Assembly: GCA_020056155.1 (NCBI GenBank) | Contig: JAGVII010000278.1 | Span: 1 to 6,870 of the forward strand | Length of the DNA: 6,870 nt | Reading direction: 5' to 3' | DNA from: Afipia sp. | Lineage (GTDB): Bacteria > Pseudomonadota > Alphaproteobacteria > Rhizobiales > Xanthobacteraceae | Shown here: one piece after another, positions 1-6,843 of the stretch | Numbering within the stretch: the stretch's first letter is position 1 | Layout of the letters: each line of letters begins with the position of its first letter | Notes under the pieces: model-generated | The model's database searches: none | Told to the model about the DNA's origin: nothing | The model's input: the letters and a program-made list of their open reading frames with translations, nothing else | Position numbers and translations under genes: made by a program

Positions 1-166
1 TGCGGCCATGGCCGAGATCGTAACCGCCCTCCCAGATGTGCAGGTCGCTATGGCAGACTCCGGCGGCCTTGACCTTCAGCAGGACCTGCGTGCCCTCCGG
101 TTTTGGGGTTGCGATGTCCACTTCGGTCAATGGAGCATTGAATTCGGTGACCTTGAAGCTCTTCAT
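1..166 (-). CDS. Zinc-dependent alcohol dehydrogenase, N-terminal fragment (gene runs off the left edge)
   Basis: Only the first 55 codons are in the window; the rest lies to the left. The reverse strand reads MKSFKVTEFNAPLTEVDIAT and continues to the motif GVCHSDLHIWEGG at about residues 37-49. Cys38 of this motif is the first catalytic zinc ligand in medium-chain alcohol dehydrogenases (GroES-like N-terminal domain). Family knowledge: these enzymes interconvert alcohols and aldehydes or ketones with NAD(P)+ in the cytoplasm. The start is supported by a GGGAGAG ribosome-binding site (172-178) five bases upstream. The gene is divergent from a LysR regulator, which probably controls it. The alcohol used cannot be told from this fragment. 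Confidence 0.88.
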   Translation of the reverse strand, partial: MKSFKVTEFNAPLTEVDIATPKPEGTQVLLKVKAAGVCHSDLHIWEGGYDLGHGR

Positions 167-171
167 CGTGT

Positions 172-178
172 CTCTCCC
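172..178 (-). promoter_or_regulatory. Ribosome-binding site of the alcohol dehydrogenase gene
   Basis: On the minus strand this reads GGGAGAG, five bases before the ATG at 166. It fixes the start of the partial alcohol dehydrogenase gene. Confidence 0.6.
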
Positions 179-201
179 GTTTCTTTTTCAGCCGCCTGGC
201 G

Positions 202-215
202 CGGATTTTGATCCG
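202..215. promoter_or_regulatory. Small inverted repeat in the adh-lysR divergent region, possible operator
   Basis: CGGAT-TTTG-ATCCG is a perfect 5-base dyad 36 bases upstream of the adh start. It sits in the 197-bp gap between the dehydrogenase and the LysR regulator, where a regulator would be expected to bind. It is shorter than the usual LysR T-N11-A box, and arms of this length can arise by chance. I see no convincing -35/-10 pair elsewhere in the gap. Confidence 0.2.
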
Positions 216-363
216 GCGGGAGTAGAGGCGAGCGGAGGCAGGCCTGTCAATACGGGCCGGCGCCCTGCCCGCCGCACCATATGAACCTTGGCCAGCGCCA
301 CCGGATGGACTACGCAAGGCGGACCGGAAGGGGCTTTGCCGGGGAATATCGAAAGCAACTGCG

Positions 364-1272
364 ATGACCGACCAGTTTGACTGGAATCTCGTCCGATCGT
401 TTCTGGCGATTACGCGCTCCGGCAGCATGACGGCCGCCGCCAAGCGCCTGAAAATCGATTATTCCACGCTCAGCCGGCGGATTGCCGCGCTGGAAGCATC
501 GCTGGGCTCCCAACTGTTCGACCGCCGCACCAGCGGGTCGTCTCTCACCGAGGCCGGCGAACGGCTGCTTGAGATGGCCGAGCAGATGGATCAACTCGCG
601 ACCTCGGCGGCGCAGTCGATCGGTGACTCGAAGCTGCAGGCCAACGGCGCGGTTCGCATCGGCACGCCGGACGGCTTCGGCACCAAATTCCTGGCGCAGC
701 GTCTCGGCGACCTCAGCGATCGCCACCCCGATCTCACCGTCGAACTCGTCGCAATGCCGCGCGAGTTCAGCCTCTCGCGGCGTGAAGCGGATATTGCAGT
801 GAGCCTGACGCAACCGAGCGAAGGACGGCTGCACTCGCGCAAATTAACCGACTATGAACTTGGACTCTACGCATCGCGAGAATATCTCGCCAGAAATCCT
901 GCCATCGAAACAACCGCGGATGTGCCATCCCACCGGTTCATTTCATACATCGACGACCTGATCTTTTCGCCGGAACTGGAGTACACGCATTTCGTGTCGC
1001 CGGACCTGCGGCCCGCGATCAAGAGTTCGAACCTGATTGCGCAACTGAATTCGACCATTGCCGGCGCGGGCCTCTGCGTGTTGCCATGCTTTATCGCGCA
1101 GACCGAGCCGGAACTTGTTCGGGTATTGCCGAGTTTTCGTTTGATCAGGACATTCTGGCTGTTGCTGCACAGCGACCTGCGCAACATCGCGCGCGTCAGG
1201 GTGACGGCGGACTTTATTGCCGAACAGGCGGCCCAGGCTCAGGCGCTTTTCCTGCCAAAAAGCCAGAAGTGA
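364..1272 (+). CDS. LysR-family transcriptional regulator
   Basis: A 302-residue protein, the normal length for the family. Residues about 6-65 form the N-terminal winged helix-turn-helix: FDWNLVRSFLAITRSGSMTA, then AAKRLKIDYSTLSRRIAALE and a segment ending LFDRRTSGSSLTEAGERLL. This is the classic LysR pattern, with SMTAAAKRL and STLSRRI as the two HTH helices. A linker helix follows, then a periplasmic-binding-protein-like effector domain from about residue 92 to 290 (VRIGTPDGFG at its start, AGLCVLPCF near its end). Family knowledge: cytoplasmic DNA-binding regulators that sense a small molecule and usually control a divergent neighbour, here the alcohol dehydrogenase. The start has only a weak purine stretch (GAAAG, 350-354) upstream, but domain length fits. 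The effector is unknown. Its 3' end overlaps the terminator of the convergent operon. Confidence 0.93.
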   Translation: MTDQFDWNLVRSFLAITRSGSMTAAAKRLKIDYSTLSRRIAALEASLGSQLFDRRTSGSSLTEAGERLLEMAEQMDQLATSAAQSIGDSKLQANGAVRIGTPDGFGTKFLAQRLGDLSDRHPDLTVELVAMPREFSLSRREADIAVSLTQPSEGRLHSRKLTDYELGLYASREYLARNPAIETTADVPSHRFISYIDDLIFSPELEYTHFVSPDLRPAIKSSNLIAQLNSTIAGAGLCVLPCFIAQTEPELVRVLPSFRLIRTFWLLLHSDLRNIARVRVTADFIAEQAAQAQALFLPKSQK

Positions 1273-1279
1273 GCTGGCT
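1257..1279 (-). terminator. Rho-independent terminator of the TPR-barrel/FecR operon
   Basis: Read on the minus strand, AGCCAG-CTCACTT-CTGGCT is a perfect 6-bp stem with a 7-base loop, followed directly by a run of T (1257-1261 are A on the plus strand). The stem begins 14 bases after the stop codon of the FecR-domain gene. There is no T run on the plus-strand side, so it should act only on minus-strand transcripts. It overlaps the last codons and stop of the LysR gene. The stem is short, so strength is uncertain. Confidence 0.6.
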
Positions 1280-1293
1280 CTGCGGCCTGCAGA

Positions 1294-2211
1294 TCAGTAG
1301 CAGTAGCCATAACAACCGCCCGGATTTGTATTCGGCGGCGGCGGTTGATTGACCTGATTGGTCTGGTTCGACTGCGACTTGTTTTTTGCGATGGAATTGC
1401 CGCCATCGAAGATCGAGAAGTATCCGAGCGGATCCGTCCCCGGCGGCTTCGCCGGGTCGGTGACGATGGTCTTGCCGAAGCCAAGCCGCACGGCCATCTG
1501 ATCGGTCGGCAGATCGCTGATACCGCCGGTCTGCCCCGGCCCGCTGGTCAGCGCAGCCATAATCTTTTGCAGCAGGAAATCAGGGATCGGAAACGGCTCC
1601 GGGATCGGGTCGTTCGGGCCGGACACCCACGTCATATACCCGGGACGAACGATCACCGAGCCGACATTGTTCTTGATCACGACCGAGCCGACGTGGCCGA
1701 TGACGATCTGGCCCTTCGCCTGTGCGAGCTTGGGATCGGAACCGGCGAATCCCGCCGGGATCGGATAAACCACCGTCGCCACGCCGCCGCGAATGCCCAG
1801 CGTCGCCACCGGCGTCTTCACCGTGACGCCAGCGGTGTGGCTGATCTGTCCGCCGACGAAGCGCATCACGCCCTTCGATACGGTCGCCACCATCTTGCCG
1901 GTCCCGGCAGCCGGATCGTAGACGTACTCGTCGATGACGATATTGCTGTTGCGGCCGACATTCAGCGTCGAAGTATCGGGGAACATGATCTGCGTCGACC
2001 CTTTTGCCGACGTCTGCACCCGCTCCTTGTAGATCACGTTGGTGCCGATGGTGAGCGAGCGTGTGCCCGCGCCCGGCGGCGTCCCGGTTGCATCGAGATT
2101 GACGGCACCGACCCGCCCGGAGTTTTGAGCCTCGGCAGCGGGAATAAGCGCAGTCGTGGAGAGCAGCACCGTCAGGAACGACGTGAAGTATGTCTCTTTG
2201 GAGAATAACAT
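1294..2211 (-). CDS. Exported FecR-domain protein with Asn/Gln-Pro-Cys/Tyr tail
   Basis: A 305-residue protein. It starts with a Sec signal peptide (hydrophobic FTSFLTVLLSTTALIPA, likely cleavage after AEA at residue 28). There is no lipobox cysteine, so it is not a lipoprotein. Residues about 55-145 match a FecR domain: IGTNVIYKERVQTSAKG, then a D-T-S-T-L-N-V-G segment, a KMVATVSKGVMRFVGG strand pair, and the signature TPVATLGIRGG (133-143). Family knowledge: FecR domains are beta-rich; the founding member is an anti-sigma regulator in iron-citrate uptake. Here the exported form has no transmembrane segment and no adjacent sigma factor, so a periplasmic or surface role is more likely. Residues 278-305 are Asn/Gln- then Pro-rich and end GGCYGYCY. 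The ATG has a strong SD six bases upstream, and the upstream TPR-barrel gene stops 10 bases before it. True function unknown. Confidence 0.88.
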   Translation of the reverse strand: MLFSKETYFTSFLTVLLSTTALIPAAEAQNSGRVGAVNLDATGTPPGAGTRSLTIGTNVIYKERVQTSAKGSTQIMFPDTSTLNVGRNSNIVIDEYVYDPAAGTGKMVATVSKGVMRFVGGQISHTAGVTVKTPVATLGIRGGVATVVYPIPAGFAGSDPKLAQAKGQIVIGHVGSVVIKNNVGSVIVRPGYMTWVSGPNDPIPEPFPIPDFLLQKIMAALTSGPGQTGGISDLPTDQMAVRLGFGKTIVTDPAKPPGTDPLGYFSIFDGGNSIAKNKSQSNQTNQVNQPPPPNTNPGGCYGYCY

Positions 2212-2217
2212 CTGCTG

Positions 2218-2223
2218 CTCCTC
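2218..2223 (-). promoter_or_regulatory. Strong ribosome-binding site overlapping the upstream stop codon
   Basis: The minus strand reads GAGGAG six bases before the ATG at 2211. Its first bases lie inside the TGA stop (2222-2224) of the TPR-barrel gene. This layout suggests translational coupling of the two genes. Confidence 0.65.
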
Positions 2224-3583
2224 AGAAGCGCGCGGTCGGGCCGAACATCACGGAGAAATTCTCCAGACGATAGTTCGGCAGCGAGGAATTCGTCTTGTCG
2301 TACTGGATTGCAGCTGAAATGCCGAAGTTCTTCGTCATAGGAGCATTAAATAGCGCGCCCACCGACCACTGGTCATCGCTGCGCGCAATCAGCGGATCGA
2401 TAAACGGATTTGGTGCATCGAAGCGCGTGTCGATCCACCGGACGAACGGCGCCACGCTCCAGTTGCGTGACATCCAGACGAACGGCGGCCCGAACTCAAG
2501 CGTCAAGGCGGCTTCGAACGCCCACTGATCGAAAGACTGGAACACGAATGACGAGTCGCCGCGCCGATAAAGCCCGCGCGCATCAAGCTTGATCTGTTGT
2601 GCAATGTTCCAGCTTGCCGACAGGCTTGTTGTGTACCAGTCGCCGGAGTTAAAGCCCGCGACAGGATCGATTGTCCGGAAATCTGCGCGGCGCCATTCGA
2701 AATCGGGGCCGAAAGAGAACCTGTCGTTTACCGGGACCTTCACGCCGACGCCGGCACCTGCCGTCGAAAAGTACGATGAGCCGCCGACCCAGGTGTTTCC
2801 ACCGACCACATAAGGCTTGATGGTGACGCCTGGCAGAAGCTCAGGCGCGAGCGCAAGCCGAGGGCCGAAGCTGACATCGACGAACCCGACGTTGAGATCC
2901 TTGAGGCGCGATTGCTCGGTGAGATATCCAACCGCGCGCGTTTCGATAATGTCGCCGCGCTGGTTCTGCAAATCATAATCGTGGCTCAGGCCAACCAGTC
3001 CAAACCAGTTGATGTCGGCCTTCCGCTGCGCTGTCGGCAGCAACGCGAGATCCTGACCGCCGAGACGCAGGACGCCGCCGCCGGGCGCGAAACTCGCATT
3101 GCTCTGCGAGCGGATGCCGGTCTGCGCAAAACCGGAGAACCGGCTCGGCTGAAGCTGCTTCTCGGTATCGGGCAAATAGGTTTCGACGCGTTCCCTGGTG
3201 ATCGGATCGATATCGGGGCTCGCGAGAGCTTCCTTGAAATAGCGCTTTGCCATTTCATAGGAGCCGAGCCGGAAATACAGTGCGCCGAGCTCATATTTCA
3301 CGCGCGTCAGTTTGGGATTGTAGAACAGCAACCGCTCGAGCGCGCCAATCGCAGCTTCGTAATCGCCCCGCGCTGTCGCAACCTTCACGTAAGCAAACGT
3401 CACTTCATGGTTGCCGGGATTGCGGACCATCTGTTGAAACAGGTTTTGCTGCTCTGACGCATCCTGCGCGCGCGCAATTTCCGCAGGAGCGAAAAAGACA
3501 AGTGCGCAAACAGCCCAGATGCTGAGGGCCGGCACGGTCTGCGTCCGCGACGCAGCCAGAAGGAGCAATACTCGAAACCACAT
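2222..3583 (-). CDS. TPR plus outer-membrane beta-barrel protein, Slam/DUF560-like
   Basis: A 453-residue protein from the ATG at 3583. An in-frame TTG at 3604 would add seven residues but has no SD; the ATG has GGGA (3593-3596) nine bases upstream. The N-terminus is a long signal sequence ending VCALVFFAPAEIARA (cleavage near residue 39). Two TPR-like helix pairs follow at about residues 59-125 (VKVATARGDYEAAIGALERL, then KYELGALYFRLGSYEMAKRY). From about 148 to the end are alternating amphipathic strands rich in Tyr, Trp, Phe and Gly, and the protein ends in ARF. A terminal Phe is the usual outer-membrane barrel sorting signal. Family knowledge: a short TPR domain plus a barrel of about 300 residues is the design of Slam/DUF560 type XI secretion proteins, which move cargo to the cell surface. 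The exact family is inferred from architecture. It is first in an operon with the FecR-domain protein, a candidate partner or cargo. Confidence 0.82.
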   Translation of the reverse strand: MWFRVLLLLAASRTQTVPALSIWAVCALVFFAPAEIARAQDASEQQNLFQQMVRNPGNHEVTFAYVKVATARGDYEAAIGALERLLFYNPKLTRVKYELGALYFRLGSYEMAKRYFKEALASPDIDPITRERVETYLPDTEKQLQPSRFSGFAQTGIRSQSNASFAPGGGVLRLGGQDLALLPTAQRKADINWFGLVGLSHDYDLQNQRGDIIETRAVGYLTEQSRLKDLNVGFVDVSFGPRLALAPELLPGVTIKPYVVGGNTWVGGSSYFSTAGAGVGVKVPVNDRFSFGPDFEWRRADFRTIDPVAGFNSGDWYTTSLSASWNIAQQIKLDARGLYRRGDSSFVFQSFDQWAFEAALTLEFGPPFVWMSRNWSVAPFVRWIDTRFDAPNPFIDPLIARSDDQWSVGALFNAPMTKNFGISAAIQYDKTNSSLPNYRLENFSVMFGPTARF

Positions 3584-3604
3584 TTCAAAAAATCCCGTCG
3601 TCAA

Positions 3605-3709
3605 TGACTACGGTAGAACCATAAAAGCGGCCTCAAATCAACGCGGTATGGCCCGTATCCAGTGGCCGAATTGATACAGGAGGAAGAAAACGCAGCTGCC
3701 GGAACTCGA
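3605..3709. other. Short gap between the tandem glycosyltransferase gene and the TPR-barrel gene
   Basis: Both flanking genes are on the minus strand. A weak dyad GTATC-N13-GATAC (3655-3659 and 3673-3677) is present. I see no convincing terminator after the glycosyltransferase stop and no clear -35/-10 pair for the TPR-barrel gene, so read-through from the glycosyltransferase gene remains possible. Confidence 0.3.
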
Positions 3710-5497
3710 CTATACCTGCGTCTGGCGCACGCATTGGTACATGTGCGCCATCCATCGGTTCAATTCGCGGAATGAAATTTTCGCCGGAAAATCAGCGCTT
3801 ACGCCGTACTTCTGAATTTGGCTATCGAGAAACGAGCCTTCGGGTGGCGCGAGATTGTGCGGTATTCCGGCACGGCGCCACGCATCATCATGAAGATGCA
3901 GGAAGTGAAAATCCTTGCACAATCGACTCAATTTCTCGGCGCTGTCGGGATTGAACAGATCCGGCACATCGAACCATGAAACGGGGCCCGGCGCCATCCG
4001 GTGTAGAACTTTGCCACTGAGCCTATGTCTCTCGACCAGCGATGTGAGCAAAGCCGAGCCTGATTCCTCCCAGCCTTCCCATGATCCGGAAAGAGCTTCG
4101 GTTTCCGCCAGCGCTTCTGTCAGCAATCCGTGCCCGGCTGGAAATTTCAGAACACCGGTCGGCACGCGGCCGAACACGTCCACACCGGCGAAGAAAACAT
4201 TGCCCGGCGGCAGATCAGGCTTCAGCAGCAGGACATCGGGGTCAATCCACCACCCACCCGTTTTCTGAAGCAACGCATACCGGAAAAGATTTGCGTGGAT
4301 CGCGAAAGCGCCCTCTTCGCCCAATGGCACCAAGACCAGCTCGCGTGGAAGAATTTCAGCCGCGTCCTCGACGGATATCCAGTCCGGGGCGGACAAGTCG
4401 CGATTGTAGGAAAATACTTCGACGCGATGTCCACTGGCCGCGAAACTCTTCAAACACATCAACTGATAGGGGCCGATCGTCTCACCGTGCCAGAATGTTT
4501 TCAGCGTTTGAGGCTCGGCTGCGAGTAAATGATCTTCCTGTGGCGAAGCCGCGGCATTGCCGAAAGGCCGCATTCCCGGCCGCCAGCCGTTGATCTGAAT
4601 CGATCGGGCCAGATGGTCCAGCGCATCGTGGGGCACGCTCTGGGTGGACAGCTTCTGTTTGAGCTCCTTCATCACCCAGAATTCCCGAAACCATCCCTCG
4701 ACAGCCTCAAAAGACAGACGCGCGCCCTCCGGGACCTCGATTCCAAAACGTTTGAACAGCAAATCCAGAAAACTGCCGTCCGGCGGACCCATATTTTTTG
4801 GAATGCGCAGCGCGCGCCACAGATCGTTCCAGAGATGGACAAAATCGCTTGAGGCTACCCGCGTCAGAACGGCCTCGCATTGCCTGGGATCGAAAAACAT
4901 CAGGACTTCGTTGGGATGTATTTCGTAAGCGCCGGCTTTCGGGTGGACCAAATGATCGATCGCATATTCAGATGAGAGTCTCGTGATGAGCTTCGGCCCG
5001 ACAATACCGTGATCGGCGCCCCGCGCGGCGGTCCCTGCCGCCGGCAGAAGCTTCATCGCCTCATCGATTGCCGCCGTCATGATCGGCGACTGCGGGGGGA
5101 ATTTCATCACAGCGGCATTGACGACGCCATCTTCCTGAAACGCGAGATAGATCTTGTCGCCGGGCAACTCCGCTTTCATCACGACGATGTCGAGGTCCAT
5201 GTACCAGCCGCCGAATTTCCGGATGGCGAGGTACCTGAACAGATCGGAATGCAGGGCCAGCGAAAGATCGCCGTCCTTGTGATGGAATTGATAAAGCGGG
5301 CCGGATAGAACCTCGCGCGCATCTACCAGTTCGGCACCTTCGGGCACCGTCAAATTCTTGTTGTAGGAATAGAGCAAGACGCGAGCACCAGTCGCGACCG
5401 CACTCCGCAGCGACAGATCTTCGTAGCAACTGAGATTTGGACCCGTCCAGAAAGTATGCACTTCCTGGCGACGCTCCACGGGAGAAGACGGCTGCAT
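3710..5497 (-). CDS. Tandem two-domain glycosyltransferase (DXD sugar-binding, GT32-like)
   Basis: A 595-residue protein from the ATG at 5497. The open frame extends to an ATG at 5587 (625 residues), but that start has no SD, overlaps the start codon of the divergent gene and adds residues from promoter-like AT-rich DNA. Two homologous GT-A domains lie head to tail. Domain 1 is about residues 14-272 and domain 2 about 333-588. Matching blocks are HTFWTGP/KTFWHGE, YSYNKNL/FSYNRDL, SDLFRY/ANLFRY, GGWYMDLD/GGWWIDPD and the PPDGSFLD/PPEGSFLD region near each end. Both keep a DXD motif (D101-x-D103 and D419-x-D421), which in this fold binds metal and nucleotide-sugar. Family knowledge: relatives transfer sugars onto surface polysaccharides, glycolipids or proteins. 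No signal peptide or clear membrane segment, so cytoplasmic. Donor and acceptor are unknown. The gene lies upstream of the TPR-barrel operon on the same strand. Confidence 0.88.
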   Translation of the reverse strand: MQPSSPVERRQEVHTFWTGPNLSCYEDLSLRSAVATGARVLLYSYNKNLTVPEGAELVDAREVLSGPLYQFHHKDGDLSLALHSDLFRYLAIRKFGGWYMDLDIVVMKAELPGDKIYLAFQEDGVVNAAVMKFPPQSPIMTAAIDEAMKLLPAAGTAARGADHGIVGPKLITRLSSEYAIDHLVHPKAGAYEIHPNEVLMFFDPRQCEAVLTRVASSDFVHLWNDLWRALRIPKNMGPPDGSFLDLLFKRFGIEVPEGARLSFEAVEGWFREFWVMKELKQKLSTQSVPHDALDHLARSIQINGWRPGMRPFGNAAASPQEDHLLAAEPQTLKTFWHGETIGPYQLMCLKSFAASGHRVEVFSYNRDLSAPDWISVEDAAEILPRELVLVPLGEEGAFAIHANLFRYALLQKTGGWWIDPDVLLLKPDLPPGNVFFAGVDVFGRVPTGVLKFPAGHGLLTEALAETEALSGSWEGWEESGSALLTSLVERHRLSGKVLHRMAPGPVSWFDVPDLFNPDSAEKLSRLCKDFHFLHLHDDAWRRAGIPHNLAPPEGSFLDSQIQKYGVSADFPAKISFRELNRWMAHMYQCVRQTQV

Positions 5498-5527
5498 GAG
5501 ATGTTCGATTGCCTTTTGATGCTCATT

Positions 5528-5533
5528 TATAAT
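5528..5533 (+). promoter_or_regulatory. Candidate -10 element for the GT-B glycosyltransferase gene
   Basis: A perfect TATAAT stands out in GC-rich surroundings. It lies 52 bases before the ATG at 5586, giving a leader of about 45 bases. No good -35 is visible at 16-18 bases upstream (TTCGAT or TCGATT at 5504-5510), so strength is uncertain. Confidence 0.4.
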
Positions 5534-5560
5534 AGCCAGTATTCCGACCCGCGTTGTCAA
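5529..5560 (-). promoter_or_regulatory. Candidate promoter of the tandem glycosyltransferase gene
   Basis: On the minus strand a perfect TTGACA (5555-5560) is followed by TATTAT (5529-5534, five of six matches to the -10 consensus). The spacer is 20 bases, longer than the optimal 17. Transcription would start near 5522, just ahead of the ATG at 5497, which fits the shorter gene model. The -10 overlaps the plus-strand TATAAT almost base for base. Confidence 0.4.
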
Positions 5561-5585
5561 CGCAATCTGGAAAGCAAGCCTCGCC

Positions 5586-6767
5586 ATGAAGACGGTTCTT
5601 TTTGCCTGGGAACGCGGCGGCGGGTTTGGCCATATCGCAAATCTGGGACGCTTCGCTGCGCAGTTGAAGCGCCACGAGATACGTCCGGTTTTTGTGCTGA
5701 AGCATCCGGAAGCCGCGCATCTGCTGGAGACCGATGCGAAGATTCTTCAGGCTCCGCCCTGGCCGGTGACTGCTCCTGACGGAAACCGCTCCTTTCACTC
5801 GACAGCGACGATGCATGACCAACTGGCTTCAGCGGGGCTGGCCAACGAGCATGGTTTGCGATCGTTGCTGCAAGCGTGGGACGGGCTTCTCAACGCCATT
5901 GCCCCGGACCTTGTCGTCGCGGACTCCGCGCCCGCGGCGAGCATCATGTCGCGCGCGCGAATTCCGCTGATCATCACCGGAAACGGATACACAGCGCCCC
6001 CCGGTGACATGAAGCGGTTTCCGCTGCTTCATCGTGTCCACCCGCCGCGCTGGAATGAAGAAGAAACGCTGGGAACCGTCAATCGCGTGCTGCGACTTGT
6101 GGGGCGGCCTCCCCTTGAACAGCTGCCGCAGATATTTTCCGGCGACGAGGAGATCGTTCTCACCTTTCCGATACTCGATCCTTATGATCTGCAGAGATCT
6201 GGTCCGCTCGTTGGCCCGATCTTTGACAGTCCGCCGCTCGAAGGCCGGAAAGACGCGGACAACATCTTCGTGTACCTCTCGCGAGGCGTATTATCCAACC
6301 TGCCTTTCGACATCATTCCGGCACTGCTCCCCCACGCCAGCCGTCTCATCATTTCTGCTCCCGATATGGCACGCGAGCATACGGATGATCTGTTACGTCG
6401 AGGAGCGCAGGTTTCTGCGCAACACTTGCCAATGAGTGAAACACTGGCAGCGTCACGCCTCGTCATTCACTTCGGCGGAGGCGGACTGGCAGCTCATGCA
6501 ATCGCCGCAGGCATTCCCCAGCTTGTTGTGGCAACTCATATCGAGCAGCTTCTGAACGGCCTCCAGCTCCAAAATGCGCGCCTCGGAAAGGTCATCGATA
6601 GTTTCGAGTCGCAAGCCGACATCTCCAGGTCGCTGGATGCAATCCTTGCTGACGACGGCATGCGACAGCATGCGGCGCAGGCCGGTCATGAGCATCGCGA
6701 AATGCTGACAAGCATGAAGCCGCTTGAAACATTCGAAGTTGCGGCCTCGAAGCTTCTCGGCCGCTAG
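5586..6767 (+). CDS. GT-B glycosyltransferase (GT1/MurG-like)
   Basis: A 393-residue protein with a two-lobed GT-B layout. The N-terminal lobe begins MKTVLFAWERGGGFGHIANL, where GGGFGH (11-16) is the glycine-rich turn and histidine seen near the start of GT1/GT28 enzymes. The C-terminal lobe begins near residue 226 (IFVYLSRG) and carries HFGGGGLAAHAIAAGIPQLV (295-314), equivalent to the HGGxGT donor-binding signature, followed by THIEQ in place of the common GDQ. Family knowledge: such enzymes transfer a sugar from a nucleotide-sugar to a small molecule, lipid or glycan and are cytoplasmic or membrane-peripheral. The start is supported by the first beta strand beginning at residue 2 and by GGAAAG (5569-5574), 11 bases upstream. 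It is divergent from the tandem glycosyltransferase gene, which suggests a shared pathway. Substrates cannot be told. Confidence 0.88.
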   Translation: MKTVLFAWERGGGFGHIANLGRFAAQLKRHEIRPVFVLKHPEAAHLLETDAKILQAPPWPVTAPDGNRSFHSTATMHDQLASAGLANEHGLRSLLQAWDGLLNAIAPDLVVADSAPAASIMSRARIPLIITGNGYTAPPGDMKRFPLLHRVHPPRWNEEETLGTVNRVLRLVGRPPLEQLPQIFSGDEEIVLTFPILDPYDLQRSGPLVGPIFDSPPLEGRKDADNIFVYLSRGVLSNLPFDIIPALLPHASRLIISAPDMAREHTDDLLRRGAQVSAQHLPMSETLAASRLVIHFGGGGLAAHAIAAGIPQLVVATHIEQLLNGLQLQNARLGKVIDSFESQADISRSLDAILADDGMRQHAAQAGHEHREMLTSMKPLETFEVAASKLLGR

Positions 6768-6823
6768 CCGAACAATCACGCATGCCCGCCCCTATTTCCG
6801 GCGCAGGAAGGCCACTTGCCTCG

Positions 6824-6838
6824 GCAGGGAATACCTGC
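6824..6838 (+). terminator. Weak hairpin after the GT-B gene, possible terminator
   Basis: GCAGG-GAATA-CCTGC forms a 5-bp stem with a 5-base loop, 57 bases after the stop. It is followed by ATAAAGTTAA rather than a T run, so it is at best a weak or factor-dependent terminator. Confidence 0.2.
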
Positions 6839-6843
6839 ATAAA

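Noticed and set aside
314..339. Imperfect stem GCAAGGC/GCTTTGC in the leader of the LysR gene
   Set aside because: It is seven pairs with one wobble and a 12-base loop, not extended further; no riboswitch or attenuator features are associated.
1345..2208. Long plus-strand open frame of 287 codons opposite the FecR-domain gene
   Set aside because: It is rich in Arg, Asp and His in the pattern expected from the antisense of a GC-rich gene, and the opposite frame has a signal peptide, FecR motifs and a strong SD.
3584..3604. TTG start at 3604 for the TPR-barrel gene
   Set aside because: There is no SD upstream of TTG, whereas the ATG at 3583 has GGGA at nine bases and still gives a complete signal peptide.
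3692..3699. Palindrome GCAGCTGC followed on the minus strand by GTTTTC, as a terminator of the glycosyltransferase gene
   Set aside because: The palindrome has no room for a loop and the T run is only four bases, so it cannot form a useful hairpin.
5498..5587. N-terminal extension of the tandem glycosyltransferase to an ATG at 5587
   Set aside because: It has no SD, collides with the well-supported start of the divergent gene, and covers the best promoter-like elements in the window. The conserved domain begins only 13 residues after the ATG at 5497. Not fully excluded.
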